From Bradyrhizobium sp. dw_411 (lineage in GTDB: Bacteria; Pseudomonadota; Alphaproteobacteria; Rhizobiales; Xanthobacteraceae): 64,000 nt of DNA. This document shows, piece after piece, positions 27,572 to 37,679 of the stretch (the stretch's first letter is position 1; each line of letters starts with the position of its first letter). The position numbers were made by a program, and so were the translations under genes. The notes beneath the pieces were generated by a model. The model saw only the letters and a program-made list of their open reading frames with translations. It searched no databases and was not told the origin of the DNA. The DNA is taken from NCBI RefSeq assembly GCF_018449695.1, contig NZ_JAAVUY010000001.1, positions 186,001-250,000 on the forward strand, written 5' to 3'.

Positions 27572-28654
27572 ATGACCGATCTCGCCCAACTTGAATCCCA
27601 AATCCTCGCAGAGATCGCCGCCGCCGGTGACGAAGCCGCGCTTGAAGCGGTGCGCGTCGCAGCGCTCGGCAAGAAGGGATCGATCTCGGCCTTGCTGGCG
27701 ACGCTCGGCAAGATGTCGCCGGACGAGCGCAAAACCCAAGGTGCGGCGATCAATCTCGCCAAAGACACCGTCACGCAGGCGCTGACCGCGCGCCGCGATA
27801 TCCTTAAATCCGCAGCGCTCGACGCGCGGCTCGCCTCCGAAACCATCGACGTCACGCTGCCGCTGCGCGAAACCCCGGCGGAGCAGGGCCGGATCCATCC
27901 GCTCAGCCAGGTGATGGACGAGCTGACGACCATCTTCGCCGATATGGGATTCTCGATCGCCGAAGGTCCGGATATCGAAACCGACGATTACAACTTCACC
28001 AAGCTGAATTTCCCGGAAGGCCATCCGGCGCGCGAGATGCACGACACGTTCTTCTTCAATCCGAAGGAAGACGGCTCGCGCATGCTGCTGCGAACCCACA
28101 CGTCGCCGGTGCAGGTCCGCACCATGCTGACGCAAAAGCCGCCGATCCGCATCGTCTGCCCGGGCCGCACCTATCGCATCGATTCCGACGCGACCCATAC
28201 GCCGCAGTTTCACCAGGTCGAAGGCCTGGTGATCGACAAGGGCTCGCATCTCGGCCACCTCAAATGGATCCTGCATGAATTCTGCAAGGCATTCTTCGAG
28301 GTTGACAACATCAACATGCGCTTCCGCCCGTCGTTCTTCCCGTTCACCGAACCGTCGCTCGAAGTCGACATCCAGTGCCGGCGCGACAAGGGCGAAATTC
28401 GCTTCGGTGAAGGCGAGGACTGGCTGGAGATTCTCGGCTGCGGCATGGTGCACCCGAACGTGCTGCGCGCCTGCGGCATCGATCCCGACGTCTACCAAGG
28501 CTTCGCCTGGGGCATGGGCATCGACCGCATCGCGATGCTGAAATACGGCATGTCCGATCTGCGGCAGCTATTCGAAAGCGACGTCCGCTGGCTCAGCCAT
28601 TATGGCTTCAAACCGCTCGATGTCCCGACGCTGGCGGGAGGACTGAGTTCGTGA
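27572..28654 (+). CDS. pheS: Phenylalanine-tRNA ligase alpha subunit
   Basis: Catalytic subunit of the (alpha-beta)2 synthetase that charges tRNA-Phe. The 360 residues have an N-terminal coiled coil (about 1-90) and the class II core, with motif 2 around [12 protein letters not shown] and motif 3 around [23 protein letters not shown] precedes the ATG at 27572; upstream in-frame extension is non-homologous. The stop overlaps the pheT start. Confidence 0.97.
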   Translation: MTDLAQLESQILAEIAAAGDEAALEAVRVAALGKKGSISALLATLGKMSPDERKTQGAAINLAKDTVTQALTARRDILKSAALDARLASETIDVTLPLRETPAEQGRIHPLSQVMDELTTIFADMGFSIAEGPDIETDDYNFTKLNFPEGHPAREMHDTFFFNPKEDGSRMLLRTHTSPVQVRTMLTQKPPIRIVCPGRTYRIDSDATHTPQFHQVEGLVIDKGSHLGHLKWILHEFCKAFFEVDNINMRFRPSFFPFTEPSLEVDIQCRRDKGEIRFGEGEDWLEILGCGMVHPNVLRACGIDPDVYQGFAWGMGIDRIAMLKYGMSDLRQLFESDVRWLSHYGFKPLDVPTLAGGLSS

Positions 28655-31056
28655 AATTCACTCTCTCCTGGCTGAAGGAATATCTCGACACCGACGAGCC
28701 CCTGGAAAAGCTCGCCGAGAAGCTCACCATGATCGGGCTTGAGGTCGAGCATATCGAGGACAAGGCGAAGGCGCTGGCGCCGTTTACGATTGCGCGGGTG
28801 ATTTCCGCCGAACAGCACCCCAATGCGGACCGGTTGCGGGTCTGCATGGTCGATACGGGTAACGGTGCCGCGCCGGTACAGGTCGTATGCGGCGCGCCGA
28901 ATGCGCGGGCCGGTCTTGTCAGCGTGTTTTCGCCGCCCGGCACGTTCATTCCCGGCAAGAACATCACGCTCGGCGTCGGCACCATCCGGGGCGTCGAGAG
29001 CCGCGGCATGCTGTGCTCGGCAGCCGAGCTGCAGATTTCCGAAGACCACGACGGCATCATGGAATTGCCGGCCGACGCACCGCTCGGCGCCGGATACGCG
29101 CAATGGGCCGGGCTCGGCGATCCCGTGATCGAGATCAATCTGACGCCGAACCGGCAGGACTGCACCGGCGTGCACGGCATCGCGCGCGATCTGTTCGCCG
29201 CCGACATGGGGAAATTCAAAGACCCCGGCATCAAGCCAATCAAGGGCGAATTCCTCTGTCCCGTGAAGGTGACGATCGAAGACACTTCGCTCTGTCCGGG
29301 CTTCGCGCTGCGCCTGGTGCGCGGCGTCAAGAACGGCCCGTCGCCGGAATGGCTGCAGAAGCGCCTGACCTCGATTGGCCTGCGCCCGATCAACGCGCTG
29401 GTCGATATCACCAACTTCATGACCTATGACCGCGCCCGGCCGCTGCATGTGTTCGACGCCGCAAAAGTAAAAGGCAATCTCACCGTACGCCACGCGCGCG
29501 ACGGCGAGACGCTGCTGGCGCTGGACGGCCGCACTTACACCCTCGATCGCAATGTCTGTGTGATTTCAGACGAACACGGCGTTGAATCGCTGGCCGGCAT
29601 CATGGGCGGCGAGGCCTCGGGCTGTTCCGAAGACACCACCGACGTGCTGATCGAATCCGCGCTGTGGAACGAAATCAACATCGCGCAGACCGGCCGCAAG
29701 CTCGGCATCAATTCGGATGCGCGCTACCGGTTCGAGCGCGGCGTCGATCCGGCCTTCATGCTGCCGGGGCTGGAGATGGCGACGCGGCTGGTGATGGAAC
29801 TGTGCGGCGGCACGCCGTCGGAGAATATCGTCGCCGGCAATGCGTTCGGCGAAGATCGCGTGATCGATTTTCCGCTCGCGGAAACCAAACGTCTGGCCGG
29901 CATCGATGTGCCGTTACCGGAAGCCAAGCGCATTCTGAGCCATCTCGGCTTCATGGTGGCCGGCAGCGGGCCGGTTGTGAAGGTCGCGGTGCCGTCCTGG
30001 CGTTCGGATGTGCATGGCAAGGCCGACATTGTCGAGGAGATCGTGCGCATCGTCGGCGTCGATAAAGTGCCGATGACGCCGTTCGAACGCGGCGACGCGC
30101 CACGCAAGCCGATCCTCAGTTCGATCCAGTTGCGCACCCGCCGCGCCAAGCGCGCGCTTGCGACGCGCGGCATGGTCGAAGCCGTGACATGGTCGTTCAT
30201 CTCCAAGCCGCATGCCGAATTGTTCGGCGGCGGCAAAAGCGAACTCGCGCTCGCCAATCCGATTGCGTCGGATCTGTCGGACATGCGGCCGAGCCTGCTG
30301 CCGGGCCTGGTCGCCGCCGCGCAGGCCAATGCCGATCGCGGATTTCCGGATGTCGCGCTGTTTGAAGTGGGTCAAATATTCAAAGGCGATAGGCCGGAAG
30401 ACCAATTGATCGCAGCCGCCGGTGTACGCCACGGCTTTGCATCCTCGCGGGGCATCGGCCGGCACTGGTCCGGCTCCGTGACCGCAGATGCGCTCGACGC
30501 CAAGGCCGATGCGTTCGCGGTGCTCGCCGCCGCCGGCGCGCCGATGCAGGCGTTGCAGATCGTATCTGGTGGGGCCAACTGGCTGCATCCCGGCCGTTCC
30601 GGCGCCATCCAGATCGGTCCGCAAAATGTGCTGGGATATTTCGGCGAGCTGCATCCGCGCACGCTGGAAGCACTCAAGGCTGACGGCCCGCTGATTGCGT
30701 TTGAGGTGATTCTGGATCGAATTCCCGCAGCGAAGCAGAAGCCGACCCGCGCCAAGCCGGTGCTCGAACTCTCGGCGTTCCAGCCGGTGTCACGCGACTT
30801 TGCCTTCACCGTCGATCGCAGCGTCAAGGCCGGCGACATCGTGCGTGCCGCGCAAGGCGTCGACAAGCAACTGATCACGGCTGTCACCGTGTTCGACGTC
30901 TATGAAGGCAAGGGCGTCGAAGACGGCAAGAAATCCGTCGCCATCGCCGTGACGATCCAGCCGCGCGAGAAAACCCTGACCGATCAGGAAATCGATGCGG
31001 TCGCGGCGAAGATCGTGGCTGAGGTCAGCAAGAAGACTGGCGGCGCGTTGCGGTAG
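28651..31056 (+). CDS. pheT: Phenylalanine-tRNA ligase beta subunit
   Basis: Tetramer partner of PheS that binds tRNA and edits misacylated Tyr. The 801 residues run through the N-terminal OB-fold tRNA-binding domain (about 40-150), B3/B4 editing domain, B5 domain, a catalytic-like core and the C-terminal anticodon-binding FDX-ACB domain (about 705-800, [13 protein letters not shown]). Translation begins with GTG overlapping the pheS stop by 4 bp, so the subunits are coupled. Confidence 0.97.
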   Translation: MKFTLSWLKEYLDTDEPLEKLAEKLTMIGLEVEHIEDKAKALAPFTIARVISAEQHPNADRLRVCMVDTGNGAAPVQVVCGAPNARAGLVSVFSPPGTFIPGKNITLGVGTIRGVESRGMLCSAAELQISEDHDGIMELPADAPLGAGYAQWAGLGDPVIEINLTPNRQDCTGVHGIARDLFAADMGKFKDPGIKPIKGEFLCPVKVTIEDTSLCPGFALRLVRGVKNGPSPEWLQKRLTSIGLRPINALVDITNFMTYDRARPLHVFDAAKVKGNLTVRHARDGETLLALDGRTYTLDRNVCVISDEHGVESLAGIMGGEASGCSEDTTDVLIESALWNEINIAQTGRKLGINSDARYRFERGVDPAFMLPGLEMATRLVMELCGGTPSENIVAGNAFGEDRVIDFPLAETKRLAGIDVPLPEAKRILSHLGFMVAGSGPVVKVAVPSWRSDVHGKADIVEEIVRIVGVDKVPMTPFERGDAPRKPILSSIQLRTRRAKRALATRGMVEAVTWSFISKPHAELFGGGKSELALANPIASDLSDMRPSLLPGLVAAAQANADRGFPDVALFEVGQIFKGDRPEDQLIAAAGVRHGFASSRGIGRHWSGSVTADALDAKADAFAVLAAAGAPMQALQIVSGGANWLHPGRSGAIQIGPQNVLGYFGELHPRTLEALKADGPLIAFEVILDRIPAAKQKPTRAKPVLELSAFQPVSRDFAFTVDRSVKAGDIVRAAQGVDKQLITAVTVFDVYEGKGVEDGKKSVAIAVTIQPREKTLTDQEIDAVAAKIVAEVSKKTGGALR

Positions 31057-31101
31057 GGTATGGTGAGATTGAATCGATCTGCAACAATACCGACAGTGCC
31101 C

Positions 31102-31219
31102 CCCCTCTCCCCTTGTGGGAGAGGGTTGGGGTGAGGGGTTCAGGTCTATCGATGGTCCGTAACCCCTCACCCGGATCACATCTGAAGATGTGATCCGACC
31201 TCTCCCACAAGGGGAGAGG
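31102..31219. repeat. Dispersed intergenic repeat, family D
   Basis: CCCTCTCCCCTTGTGGGAGAGG on the left and its counterpart CCTCTCCCACAAGGGGAGAGG on the right flank an inner hairpin. Related copies are at 50978-51128 and inside hemW at 54590-54626. It lies between convergent pheT and an oxidase gene. Confidence 0.85.
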
Positions 31220-31232
31220 TAAGAAAGACCCC

Positions 31233-32651
31233 TCAATTAATAGGCGAACTCGGTATCGCCGACCTCACCGGCGCCGCGCGGCGCTTTGTTGTGCGCGCCG
31301 GGGCTGGCTCCGGCTCATCCCGCAGCGCGCCGATCTTGCGCAATGCTGCGTCGGCAGCGCGCTCGCCGCTTTCCCAGGCGCCGTCGACCGTGCCCCACAT
31401 CGTCTCATGGGTCGCTTCGCCGGCAAGAAACATGCAGCCGATCGGCTCGGCGAGAACTTTTCGCGAAGGCTGGTTGCCCGGACCGGCGACCGACATCGCG
31501 CCCTGCGCGTAAGGCGCGGCATTCCAGCGCGTGGCGCTGGATTTCTTGACCGCGGCCGCCACATCGCTACCGAACAGTTTTGACAGCCATTCCACCGCGA
31601 AAGCCACCATCGCCGCCTCGCCTTGGGCTGAGAGATCGCGGCCGAACGAACCCGCGACATCGATCGAGCACAACGATGACGATCCCATATTGGCGAACAG
31701 CAACGCGGTGCGCGTCGAATTACTCTGCTCCATGATCAGTTCGTCGCGGCCAAGGCCCAGCGGATTGCCCGGCATCTGCAGCGCGATGTGGTCGTAGCTG
31801 CCGAGATTCAATTTCGACGCCGCGTCGAGCTGGCGCTTGGGAATATCCGGCGTGAATTTGATATTGCCCGCCGCCAGCACATTGCTCGACACGGTAATGA
31901 TGGCGGCACGCGCGTTGATCTTGCCGGCCGGTGTCTCCACCGTGACGTCGCGGTTGCTCCAACTGACTTGATTGGCCGGTGTCGACAGCGCCAGCGGGAC
32001 CTGCTCGCCGAGCCTGGCTATCAACGTCCCCAGACCCTGGCGGCAGGCCAGCGTGGCATTGCGGTCCTGCGCGCGGGTCTTGTCGACGACGGAAATATCC
32101 TTGAGATCCTTGCCCGTCGCATTGGCGCCAAGCACAAAGTCCGCCGTGGCGGTCCAATCGCCGAGTTCCTTGGGCAAGACGGACGCGCAGGACACATCTC
32201 CCTTGCGGGAAGCTTCATCGAAGGCGCGGTTGGTGCGCACCAATGCCGCCAGAAATTCCTCGGTTTCCCCGGGCCGGGCGTAACGGCGGCCGATGCGGAT
32301 TTTCTGACCAGGCGGCGCCGTCGAAATCTCGAGCCCGGCGGCGCGCGCGAGCTTGACCATCGGGTTGGTATCGGGATTGTGCAGCCATCGCGCGCCGCGA
32401 TCGAACGGCACCTCGAAGGTCGTTGTATCCGTGAGGCAGCGCCCGCCGATCTGGGCGGAGGCCTCCACCACGATCACCTTGCGGTTGGCGGCCTGGATCC
32501 GCCGCGCCGCGGCAATACCGGCTGCGCCCGCGCCGATCACGACAATATCGGCCTCGCGCGGCAATGAAGCCCCCCACGCGCGGGCGCCCAAGAGCGGCGT
32601 CAGCGCAAGGGCCGCGGAAGCCGACAGGAAATCGCGCCGCGTAATTGTCAT
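31233..32651 (-). CDS. Tat-exported flavin amine oxidase family protein
   Basis: FAD-dependent oxidoreductase of 472 residues of the monoamine oxidase/phytoene desaturase superfamily. The N-terminus has a twin-arginine signal (TITRRDFLSASAALAL, cleavage near AWGA), so it folds with FAD before export. The dinucleotide fold is VVIGAGAAGIAAARRI (38-53) followed by VVEASAQIGGRC, and the C-terminal FAD block is FLAGEATHETMWGTVDGAWESG. The amine substrate is unknown. The start at 32651 begins the signal; a longer reading adds unrelated residues. Confidence 0.9.
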   Translation of the reverse strand: MTITRRDFLSASAALALTPLLGARAWGASLPREADIVVIGAGAAGIAAARRIQAANRKVIVVEASAQIGGRCLTDTTTFEVPFDRGARWLHNPDTNPMVKLARAAGLEISTAPPGQKIRIGRRYARPGETEEFLAALVRTNRAFDEASRKGDVSCASVLPKELGDWTATADFVLGANATGKDLKDISVVDKTRAQDRNATLACRQGLGTLIARLGEQVPLALSTPANQVSWSNRDVTVETPAGKINARAAIITVSSNVLAAGNIKFTPDIPKRQLDAASKLNLGSYDHIALQMPGNPLGLGRDELIMEQSNSTRTALLFANMGSSSLCSIDVAGSFGRDLSAQGEAAMVAFAVEWLSKLFGSDVAAAVKKSSATRWNAAPYAQGAMSVAGPGNQPSRKVLAEPIGCMFLAGEATHETMWGTVDGAWESGERAADAALRKIGALRDEPEPAPARTTKRRAAPVRSAIPSSPIN

Positions 32652-32839
32652 GTCAGGGTTTCCGAACCTTTTAAACCAACGAGAACATCTAGCGAACTTG
32701 CCGTATCGGGGCGAGAGCGGCAACCATCATGGTGAATCAATCATGATTGATACGCTTTTGGCATGAACTAAATTGCAACGGCTTTCGACCATGCTAAGAA
32801 CCACAAAAATGCGGTCGAAAAGACCGCCGGGGGGAATCC

Positions 32840-33691
32840 ATGGGCATGGTGCTCGATACCGTCGGAAAGCTGATCGCTTCCTACCTGCAAAAGGAAGTGC
32901 CGGGTTATGAGCCGTTCACGCCGAGCGACCCGGAACATCTGCGCGGCCTGATCGAACCCGGCGATGTGCTGCTGGTCGAAGGCAACAACCGGGTTTCCGG
33001 CATCATCAAATATCTCACGCAATCCACATGGTCGCATGCCGCGCTGTTCGTCGGTGCGATCGACGGCGCGACCGAGCCCGACGGCGAGCCGCATGTCCTG
33101 ATCGAGGCCAATATCGGCGAGGGCGTGACCTCGGCGCCGCTGTCGAAATATTTTCCCTATCACACGCGGCTATGCCGGCCGGTCGGCCTGATGTTCGAGG
33201 ACCGCAACACGGTGTGCCGTTATGCCATCAACCGGATCGGCTTCGGCTACGACACCAAGAATATTCTCGACCTGATGCGCTATCTGATTCCGCTGCCGAT
33301 CCCGCAGCGCTGGCGGCGCCGGATGATCGCCTTCGGTTCCGGCGATCCCACCAAGATCATCTGCTCGGCCCTGATCGCGCAGGCCTTCGACGCCGTGCGC
33401 TATCCGATCCTGCCCCGGATCACGCGCGCGGGCTCCCGTCAGGCTCGCCGCGAAATTCTGCATATCCGTGACTCTTCGCTCTACATGCCCCGTGATTTCG
33501 ACATTTCGCCCTATTTCGAAATCGTCAAACCCACCATCGTGCATGGTTTCGACTACACTTCCCTGCACTGGGCCGACAAGCAAAAGCCGCTCCAGGAGGT
33601 AGCAGGCCAATTCGGCGTGTTTCCAGAAACGATCAAGTCGCCGCCGCTTGTTCCTGAAGCGATTGACCAGGAAACGGCGCTTCCTGCTTAA
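32840..33691 (+). CDS. YiiX/YebB-like permuted papain-fold (NlpC/P60 superfamily) protein
   Basis: Predicted cysteine hydrolase of 283 residues. The permuted NlpC/P60 layout is seen: GDVLLVEG (41-48), the His in STWSHAALFVG (H66), and the Cys in KIICSALIAQAF (C175). Relatives act on peptidoglycan or on amide/ester bonds of lipids and proteins; no substrate can be named. No signal peptide is evident, so it appears cytosolic or membrane-associated. A run of G precedes the ATG. An EI24-type membrane protein gene follows 137 bp downstream. Confidence 0.82.
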   Translation: MGMVLDTVGKLIASYLQKEVPGYEPFTPSDPEHLRGLIEPGDVLLVEGNNRVSGIIKYLTQSTWSHAALFVGAIDGATEPDGEPHVLIEANIGEGVTSAPLSKYFPYHTRLCRPVGLMFEDRNTVCRYAINRIGFGYDTKNILDLMRYLIPLPIPQRWRRRMIAFGSGDPTKIICSALIAQAFDAVRYPILPRITRAGSRQARREILHIRDSSLYMPRDFDISPYFEIVKPTIVHGFDYTSLHWADKQKPLQEVAGQFGVFPETIKSPPLVPEAIDQETALPA

Positions 33692-33828
33692 GAAATAGGG
33701 CTGCGCACGCGTTCATCGAACGCGCCCTGTGCCCGTCCAGCGGCTTTTGCCTGACCCGGTTCGGCCCTTGCCGAACTGCAAAAGCGTCTCTACCTCTGGC
33801 GAGGTCTGTCGCAGAGGAACCCGCCATC

Positions 33829-34581
33829 ATGTTGGACGCCGCCGTCAAGGCGCTCTCCCAAATCCTGTCCCCGCCGATGCGCTCGATCCTGTGGCGATCG
33901 ATCGGCCTCGCGCTGGTGCTGATCGTGGTATTGGCGATCGGCCTGCAGCGGCTGCTGAGCTGGTTTGCGACCTCAGGCGAAGGCTGGGCCGAAGCGATGC
34001 TCGGCCCCGGGTTTCATACACCGCTCAATGTGCTGGCATGGATCGTCTCGATCGCGGCCGGTCTCGGCGTTGTGTTCGGCGCAGTATTCCTGATGCCCGC
34101 GATCACCTCGCTGGTTGCGAGCTTTTTCGTCGACGAAATCGCCGAGCATGTCGAGCGCGAACATTATCCGGCGGAGCGTCCCGGCATGGCGCTGCCGCTT
34201 GGTGTCGCGATCACCGAGGGCACCAAGACGGCGCTGCTGACGATCCTGGTCTATCTGATCGCATTGCCGTTCGTGTTTTTCGCCGGCGTCGGCTTTATCG
34301 GGTTCTTCATCGCGACCGCATGGCTGTTGGGACGGGAATATTTCGAACTGGCGGCGATGCGATTCCGCCCGCCTGCGGAAGCCAAGGCGATGCGCAAGCA
34401 AAATGCGGCGCTGGTGTTCACATCAGGACTCTTCATCGCCGCGTTCGTGTCGATCCCGGTCGTCAATCTGGCGACGCCGCTATTCGGCATGGCGTTCATG
34501 GTCCACATGCACAAGCGCCTGAGCGGCCCGCGGCCGGAGCTGATCGAGCCGGCAAGAAAGACGGGCGTGCCAGTGGTGTAG
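33829..34581 (+). CDS. EI24 domain / CysZ-like membrane protein
   Basis: Integral membrane protein of 250 residues. Hydrophobic stretches lie at about 20-42, 68-100, 130-165 and 195-222, and the segment FLMPAITSLVASFFVDEIAEHVE is typical of the EI24/CysZ (DUF540) family. E. coli CysZ is a sulfate permease; rhizobial members are uncharacterised and no sulfur genes are nearby. AGAGGAA precedes the ATG. It follows the YiiX-like gene on the same strand. Confidence 0.87.
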   Translation: MLDAAVKALSQILSPPMRSILWRSIGLALVLIVVLAIGLQRLLSWFATSGEGWAEAMLGPGFHTPLNVLAWIVSIAAGLGVVFGAVFLMPAITSLVASFFVDEIAEHVEREHYPAERPGMALPLGVAITEGTKTALLTILVYLIALPFVFFAGVGFIGFFIATAWLLGREYFELAAMRFRPPAEAKAMRKQNAALVFTSGLFIAAFVSIPVVNLATPLFGMAFMVHMHKRLSGPRPELIEPARKTGVPVV

Positions 34582-34582
34582 C

Positions 34583-34689
34583 CCTCATCCTGAGGAGCCA
34601 TGCGGAGCATGGCGTCTCGAAGGATGGCGGCAACGTATGGACTCGCGGCCATCCTTCGAGACGCCGCTTCGCGGCTCCTCAGGATGAGG
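34583..34689. repeat. Dispersed intergenic repeat, family A, with 17-bp perfect arms
   Basis: CCTCATCCTGAGGAGCC (34583-34599) is exactly complementary to 34673-34689. Inner arms GCGTCTCGAAGGATGGC and GGCCATCCTTCGAGACGCC also pair. It lies between convergent genes and is the most regular copy of this family in the window. Confidence 0.9.
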
Positions 34690-34706
34690 AACATCAATTG
34701 CTGCCA

Positions 34707-35924
34707 TCACTTCCCCACCAGCGGACACCCGCTATCCGACAATGAGCGAAACGCCTGATCGCCGGGAATGGTCCCGAGGATCTTGTAATAATCCCACGGC
34801 TTGGTGGATTCCGCCGGCGTTTTCACCTGCGCAAAATACATGTCGTGCACTAGCCGGCCGTCTTCGCGCAGATGGCCGTTCTTGACGTAGAAATCATTGA
34901 CCGGAGTCTCGCGCATTTTCGCCATCACAGCCCTGGCCTCGTCGGTACCGGCGGCGGCAATCGCGGCGAGATAGTGGCGAACGGCCGAATAGACGCTGGC
35001 CTGCGGCATGGTCGGCATCCGGCCCTGGCGCTCAAAGAAGCGTTTCGACCAGGCGCGGGTTTCTTCATTGCGATCCCAGTAGAACGCGGTGATGAACTTC
35101 AATCCCTGCGCGGCTTTCAGCTCCATGCTGTGAATGTCGGAAATGAACACCAGCAGCGACACCAGAGTCTGATTTTTGGTCAGCCCGAATTCGTTGGCCT
35201 GCTTGGTGGCGTTGACCATGTCGCCGCCGCCATTGGCAAAGGCCACCACCTTGGCGCCGGAGGCCTGCGCCTGCAGCAGATAGGAGCTGAAATCCGCGGT
35301 GTTGAGCGGATGACGCACGCTGCCGAGCACCTTGCCGCCGGCCGCTTTCACCGCCGCGGTCGCATCGGCTTCCAGCGAATGACCGAAGGTGTAATCGACG
35401 GTGATGAAGAACCAGGTGTCGCGCCCTTCCGCCACGGTGGCCTTGGCCAGACTCGTGGTCAGCGCGTAGCTGTCATAGATCCAGGAGGCTTCATTCGGGG
35501 TGCAGGACTTGCCGGTAAAGGCGGTGCTGCCGACCGCGCCCGCAATCGCGATGCGGTTCTTCTCGAAGGCGAGTTGCTCGACGCCCAAGGCGACCGCCGA
35601 ATTGTCGAAGCCGATCGCCATGTCGACCTTGCCGATCTCGAACCATTGCCGGGCCACGGCGACGCCGACATCGGATTTGTTCTGATGATCGGCAAACACG
35701 ATATCGACCGGCTTGCCGAGCACTGTGCCGCCCGCATCCTCGACGGCCATGCGCGCGGCGACCACCGAGCCTGGACCGCCCAGATCCGCATAGAGACCGG
35801 ACTGGTCGTTGAGCACGCCGATCCTGACGACATCGTCGGAGATCTGCGCCTGTGCGGCGGATCCCAAGAAAATGCCGACAAGGCACGCGTTAGCTGTCAC
35901 AAAAGCAAGAAGCCTGGATCGCAC
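34707..35924 (-). CDS. ABC transporter substrate-binding protein (branched-chain amino acid type)
   Basis: Periplasmic type I binding protein of 405 residues, family of LivK/urea/aromatic-compound receptors. The signal peptide is about 1-26 (cleavage after SAAQA), followed by VRIGVLNDQSGLYADLGGPGSVVAARMAVEDAGG. The start is GTG at 35924 behind GGGGAG at good spacing. No permease or ATPase genes adjoin it, so it is an orphan receptor here; such orphans are common in Bradyrhizobium. The ligand is unknown. Confidence 0.9.
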   Translation of the reverse strand: MRSRLLAFVTANACLVGIFLGSAAQAQISDDVVRIGVLNDQSGLYADLGGPGSVVAARMAVEDAGGTVLGKPVDIVFADHQNKSDVGVAVARQWFEIGKVDMAIGFDNSAVALGVEQLAFEKNRIAIAGAVGSTAFTGKSCTPNEASWIYDSYALTTSLAKATVAEGRDTWFFITVDYTFGHSLEADATAAVKAAGGKVLGSVRHPLNTADFSSYLLQAQASGAKVVAFANGGGDMVNATKQANEFGLTKNQTLVSLLVFISDIHSMELKAAQGLKFITAFYWDRNEETRAWSKRFFERQGRMPTMPQASVYSAVRHYLAAIAAAGTDEARAVMAKMRETPVNDFYVKNGHLREDGRLVHDMYFAQVKTPAESTKPWDYYKILGTIPGDQAFRSLSDSGCPLVGK

Positions 35925-36047
35925 GGCGTCACTCCCCGATAGATGTGGCCCTTGAGTTAGGCCTTCACGCCATTTTTGGCGCATCATCAAGCGTAGGCGC
36001 GGCGACACCCGGATACAAGGCGGCGATCAACCGCAGGCGCGTTGTTG

Positions 36048-37679
36048 TTATCCCCGGGAGAGTCCAAGCCGCCGCATCACGGCCTGCGCGAAGCCAAGCG
36101 GCACAGGCGACAACGGACCCGCTGGTGCGCGGGTCATCAGGGCCGTAAAGCCCAGCGCGGCCATCGCCAGCCAGAATGTCAGCCAAAAGCCGTCAATATA
36201 GGCCAGCACATTCGCTTCGCGTTGCACCAGCGCAGCGAGCGATCCCGTAGCGCGTGCCATCGCGGTTGATGCGCCGCGGCTGGTGAACTCCGCCGACAAT
36301 TGATTGAGCATTTTGGTGACGGCTGTACTGCCGTTCTCCACATGCTGGCCGAGAAAGTTGGAATGGATCTGTTCGCGGACGCGCAGCCAGGTGCCCATCA
36401 GCGCAATGCCGATCTCGGCCCCGCCAAGCCGCATGATCTGGATGTAGGCCGCGAATGCGGTCGCCCGGGTAATATCGGAATTGACCAATGCGAGGAGAAT
36501 AATGGGCAAAAGCGTGAACGCCTGGCCGATCGATTGCAGGACCACGATGGTGACGAAATCGCCGCGCGCCCAGTCATGCGTCAGTTGCGTACCAAGCAGA
36601 TTCGCGGTGGCGAAGGCTGACAGGCCGATGATGAGGACGAAGCGAGGGTCGAAATGCCTGAGCAGCAGGATCGATAGCGGCACCAACACGAACATCGGCA
36701 GCGCGCCATAGGTCACCAGTAATTCGCCGGTCTGCTCGGGCCGCAACAGCACGACGGTGCCGAGAAAATTCGGCACCAGCGATGAATTAGACAGGCTGGT
36801 GAGCGTGTAGAGCAGGATGACGACCAGCGAGAGCCCGACATTGCGCGAAAACAGCACGTTGACGTGCGCCCACGGCCGGCGCACCAGCGTCTCGTTGATC
36901 AGGAACAGGACGCACAGCACGCCGCCTGCAATCAGCAGCGCCGCGACGGTGCCGGATTCCAGCCAATCGAGGCGGTTGCCCTGATCGAGGCCGGCATAGA
37001 CCATGGAAACGCCGGCTCCCAATAGCAGCATGCCGCCCCAATCGGCGCCTTTAAGCACTTCGTGATTGACCGGTTCTCGCGGCGTCCCGAGATGGACCAT
37101 CAGCCACATCAGCGGCGCGATCACCACGCCCTGCCAGTACACCCACTGCCATCCCAGATGATCGACATAGAGGCCGACCAGCGACGATCCGCTATCGAGC
37201 GCGAAGCCAACCCGGATCGAATAGAGCGAGATCGCCGGCAGCCACCATGCGATCGGCAGGTTGCGGAAGATGATCATCAGCGTCGCGGGGACGAAGGTGC
37301 CCAGCAGCAGGCCGTGGATGACGCTGAGTACGATCAGCGTGTCGTAATCGCGCACGAAGGGTATCACCAGCGAGACCAGGGCGTAGGCCAGGCTGGGGAC
37401 GCCCAGAACACGGCGCAGGCCGAAGGCGGTCGCGAGCCAGGCGACCGCCGGCGCAATGAAGATCTGCGAACCGATCCCTGCCGTCGACAGCCAGGCGCCC
37501 TCATCGAAACCGAGCGAAAAGGCCCCGCGCAAATCCGGTAATCCAACCGTCGTCAGCCGGCTATCGAAATTGGCGAGAAAAGCGCCGAGCAACACTGCCA
37601 CGACGGCGAACAGAGGTTGCGGCGCGACGTCGCCGCGCGAACGCGGTCCCTGACCGGTATCGTCGCTATTTTCCGGCAT
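36048..37679 (-). CDS. DHA2-type MFS efflux transporter, EmrB-like
   Basis: Inner-membrane pump of 543 residues with about 14 membrane segments, the DHA2 (EmrB/QacA) layout. The first segment carries FAVVAVLLGAFLANFDSRLTTVGLPDLRG and motif C-like glycine-rich sequence follows. A large periplasmic loop (about 430-500) precedes the last segment. The start at 37679 overlaps the end of the HlyD gene by 14 bp, so they form one operon and probably one export complex through an outer-membrane channel encoded elsewhere. Confidence 0.9.
   Translation of the reverse strand: MPENSDDTGQGPRSRGDVAPQPLFAVVAVLLGAFLANFDSRLTTVGLPDLRGAFSLGFDEGAWLSTAGIGSQIFIAPAVAWLATAFGLRRVLGVPSLAYALVSLVIPFVRDYDTLIVLSVIHGLLLGTFVPATLMIIFRNLPIAWWLPAISLYSIRVGFALDSGSSLVGLYVDHLGWQWVYWQGVVIAPLMWLMVHLGTPREPVNHEVLKGADWGGMLLLGAGVSMVYAGLDQGNRLDWLESGTVAALLIAGGVLCVLFLINETLVRRPWAHVNVLFSRNVGLSLVVILLYTLTSLSNSSLVPNFLGTVVLLRPEQTGELLVTYGALPMFVLVPLSILLLRHFDPRFVLIIGLSAFATANLLGTQLTHDWARGDFVTIVVLQSIGQAFTLLPIILLALVNSDITRATAFAAYIQIMRLGGAEIGIALMGTWLRVREQIHSNFLGQHVENGSTAVTKMLNQLSAEFTSRGASTAMARATGSLAALVQREANVLAYIDGFWLTFWLAMAALGFTALMTRAPAGPLSPVPLGFAQAVMRRLGLSRG

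Noticed and set aside
31102..31219. CRISPR-like repeated segments (families A-D)
   Set aside because: Copies are single palindromes far apart, without regular spacers or cas genes.
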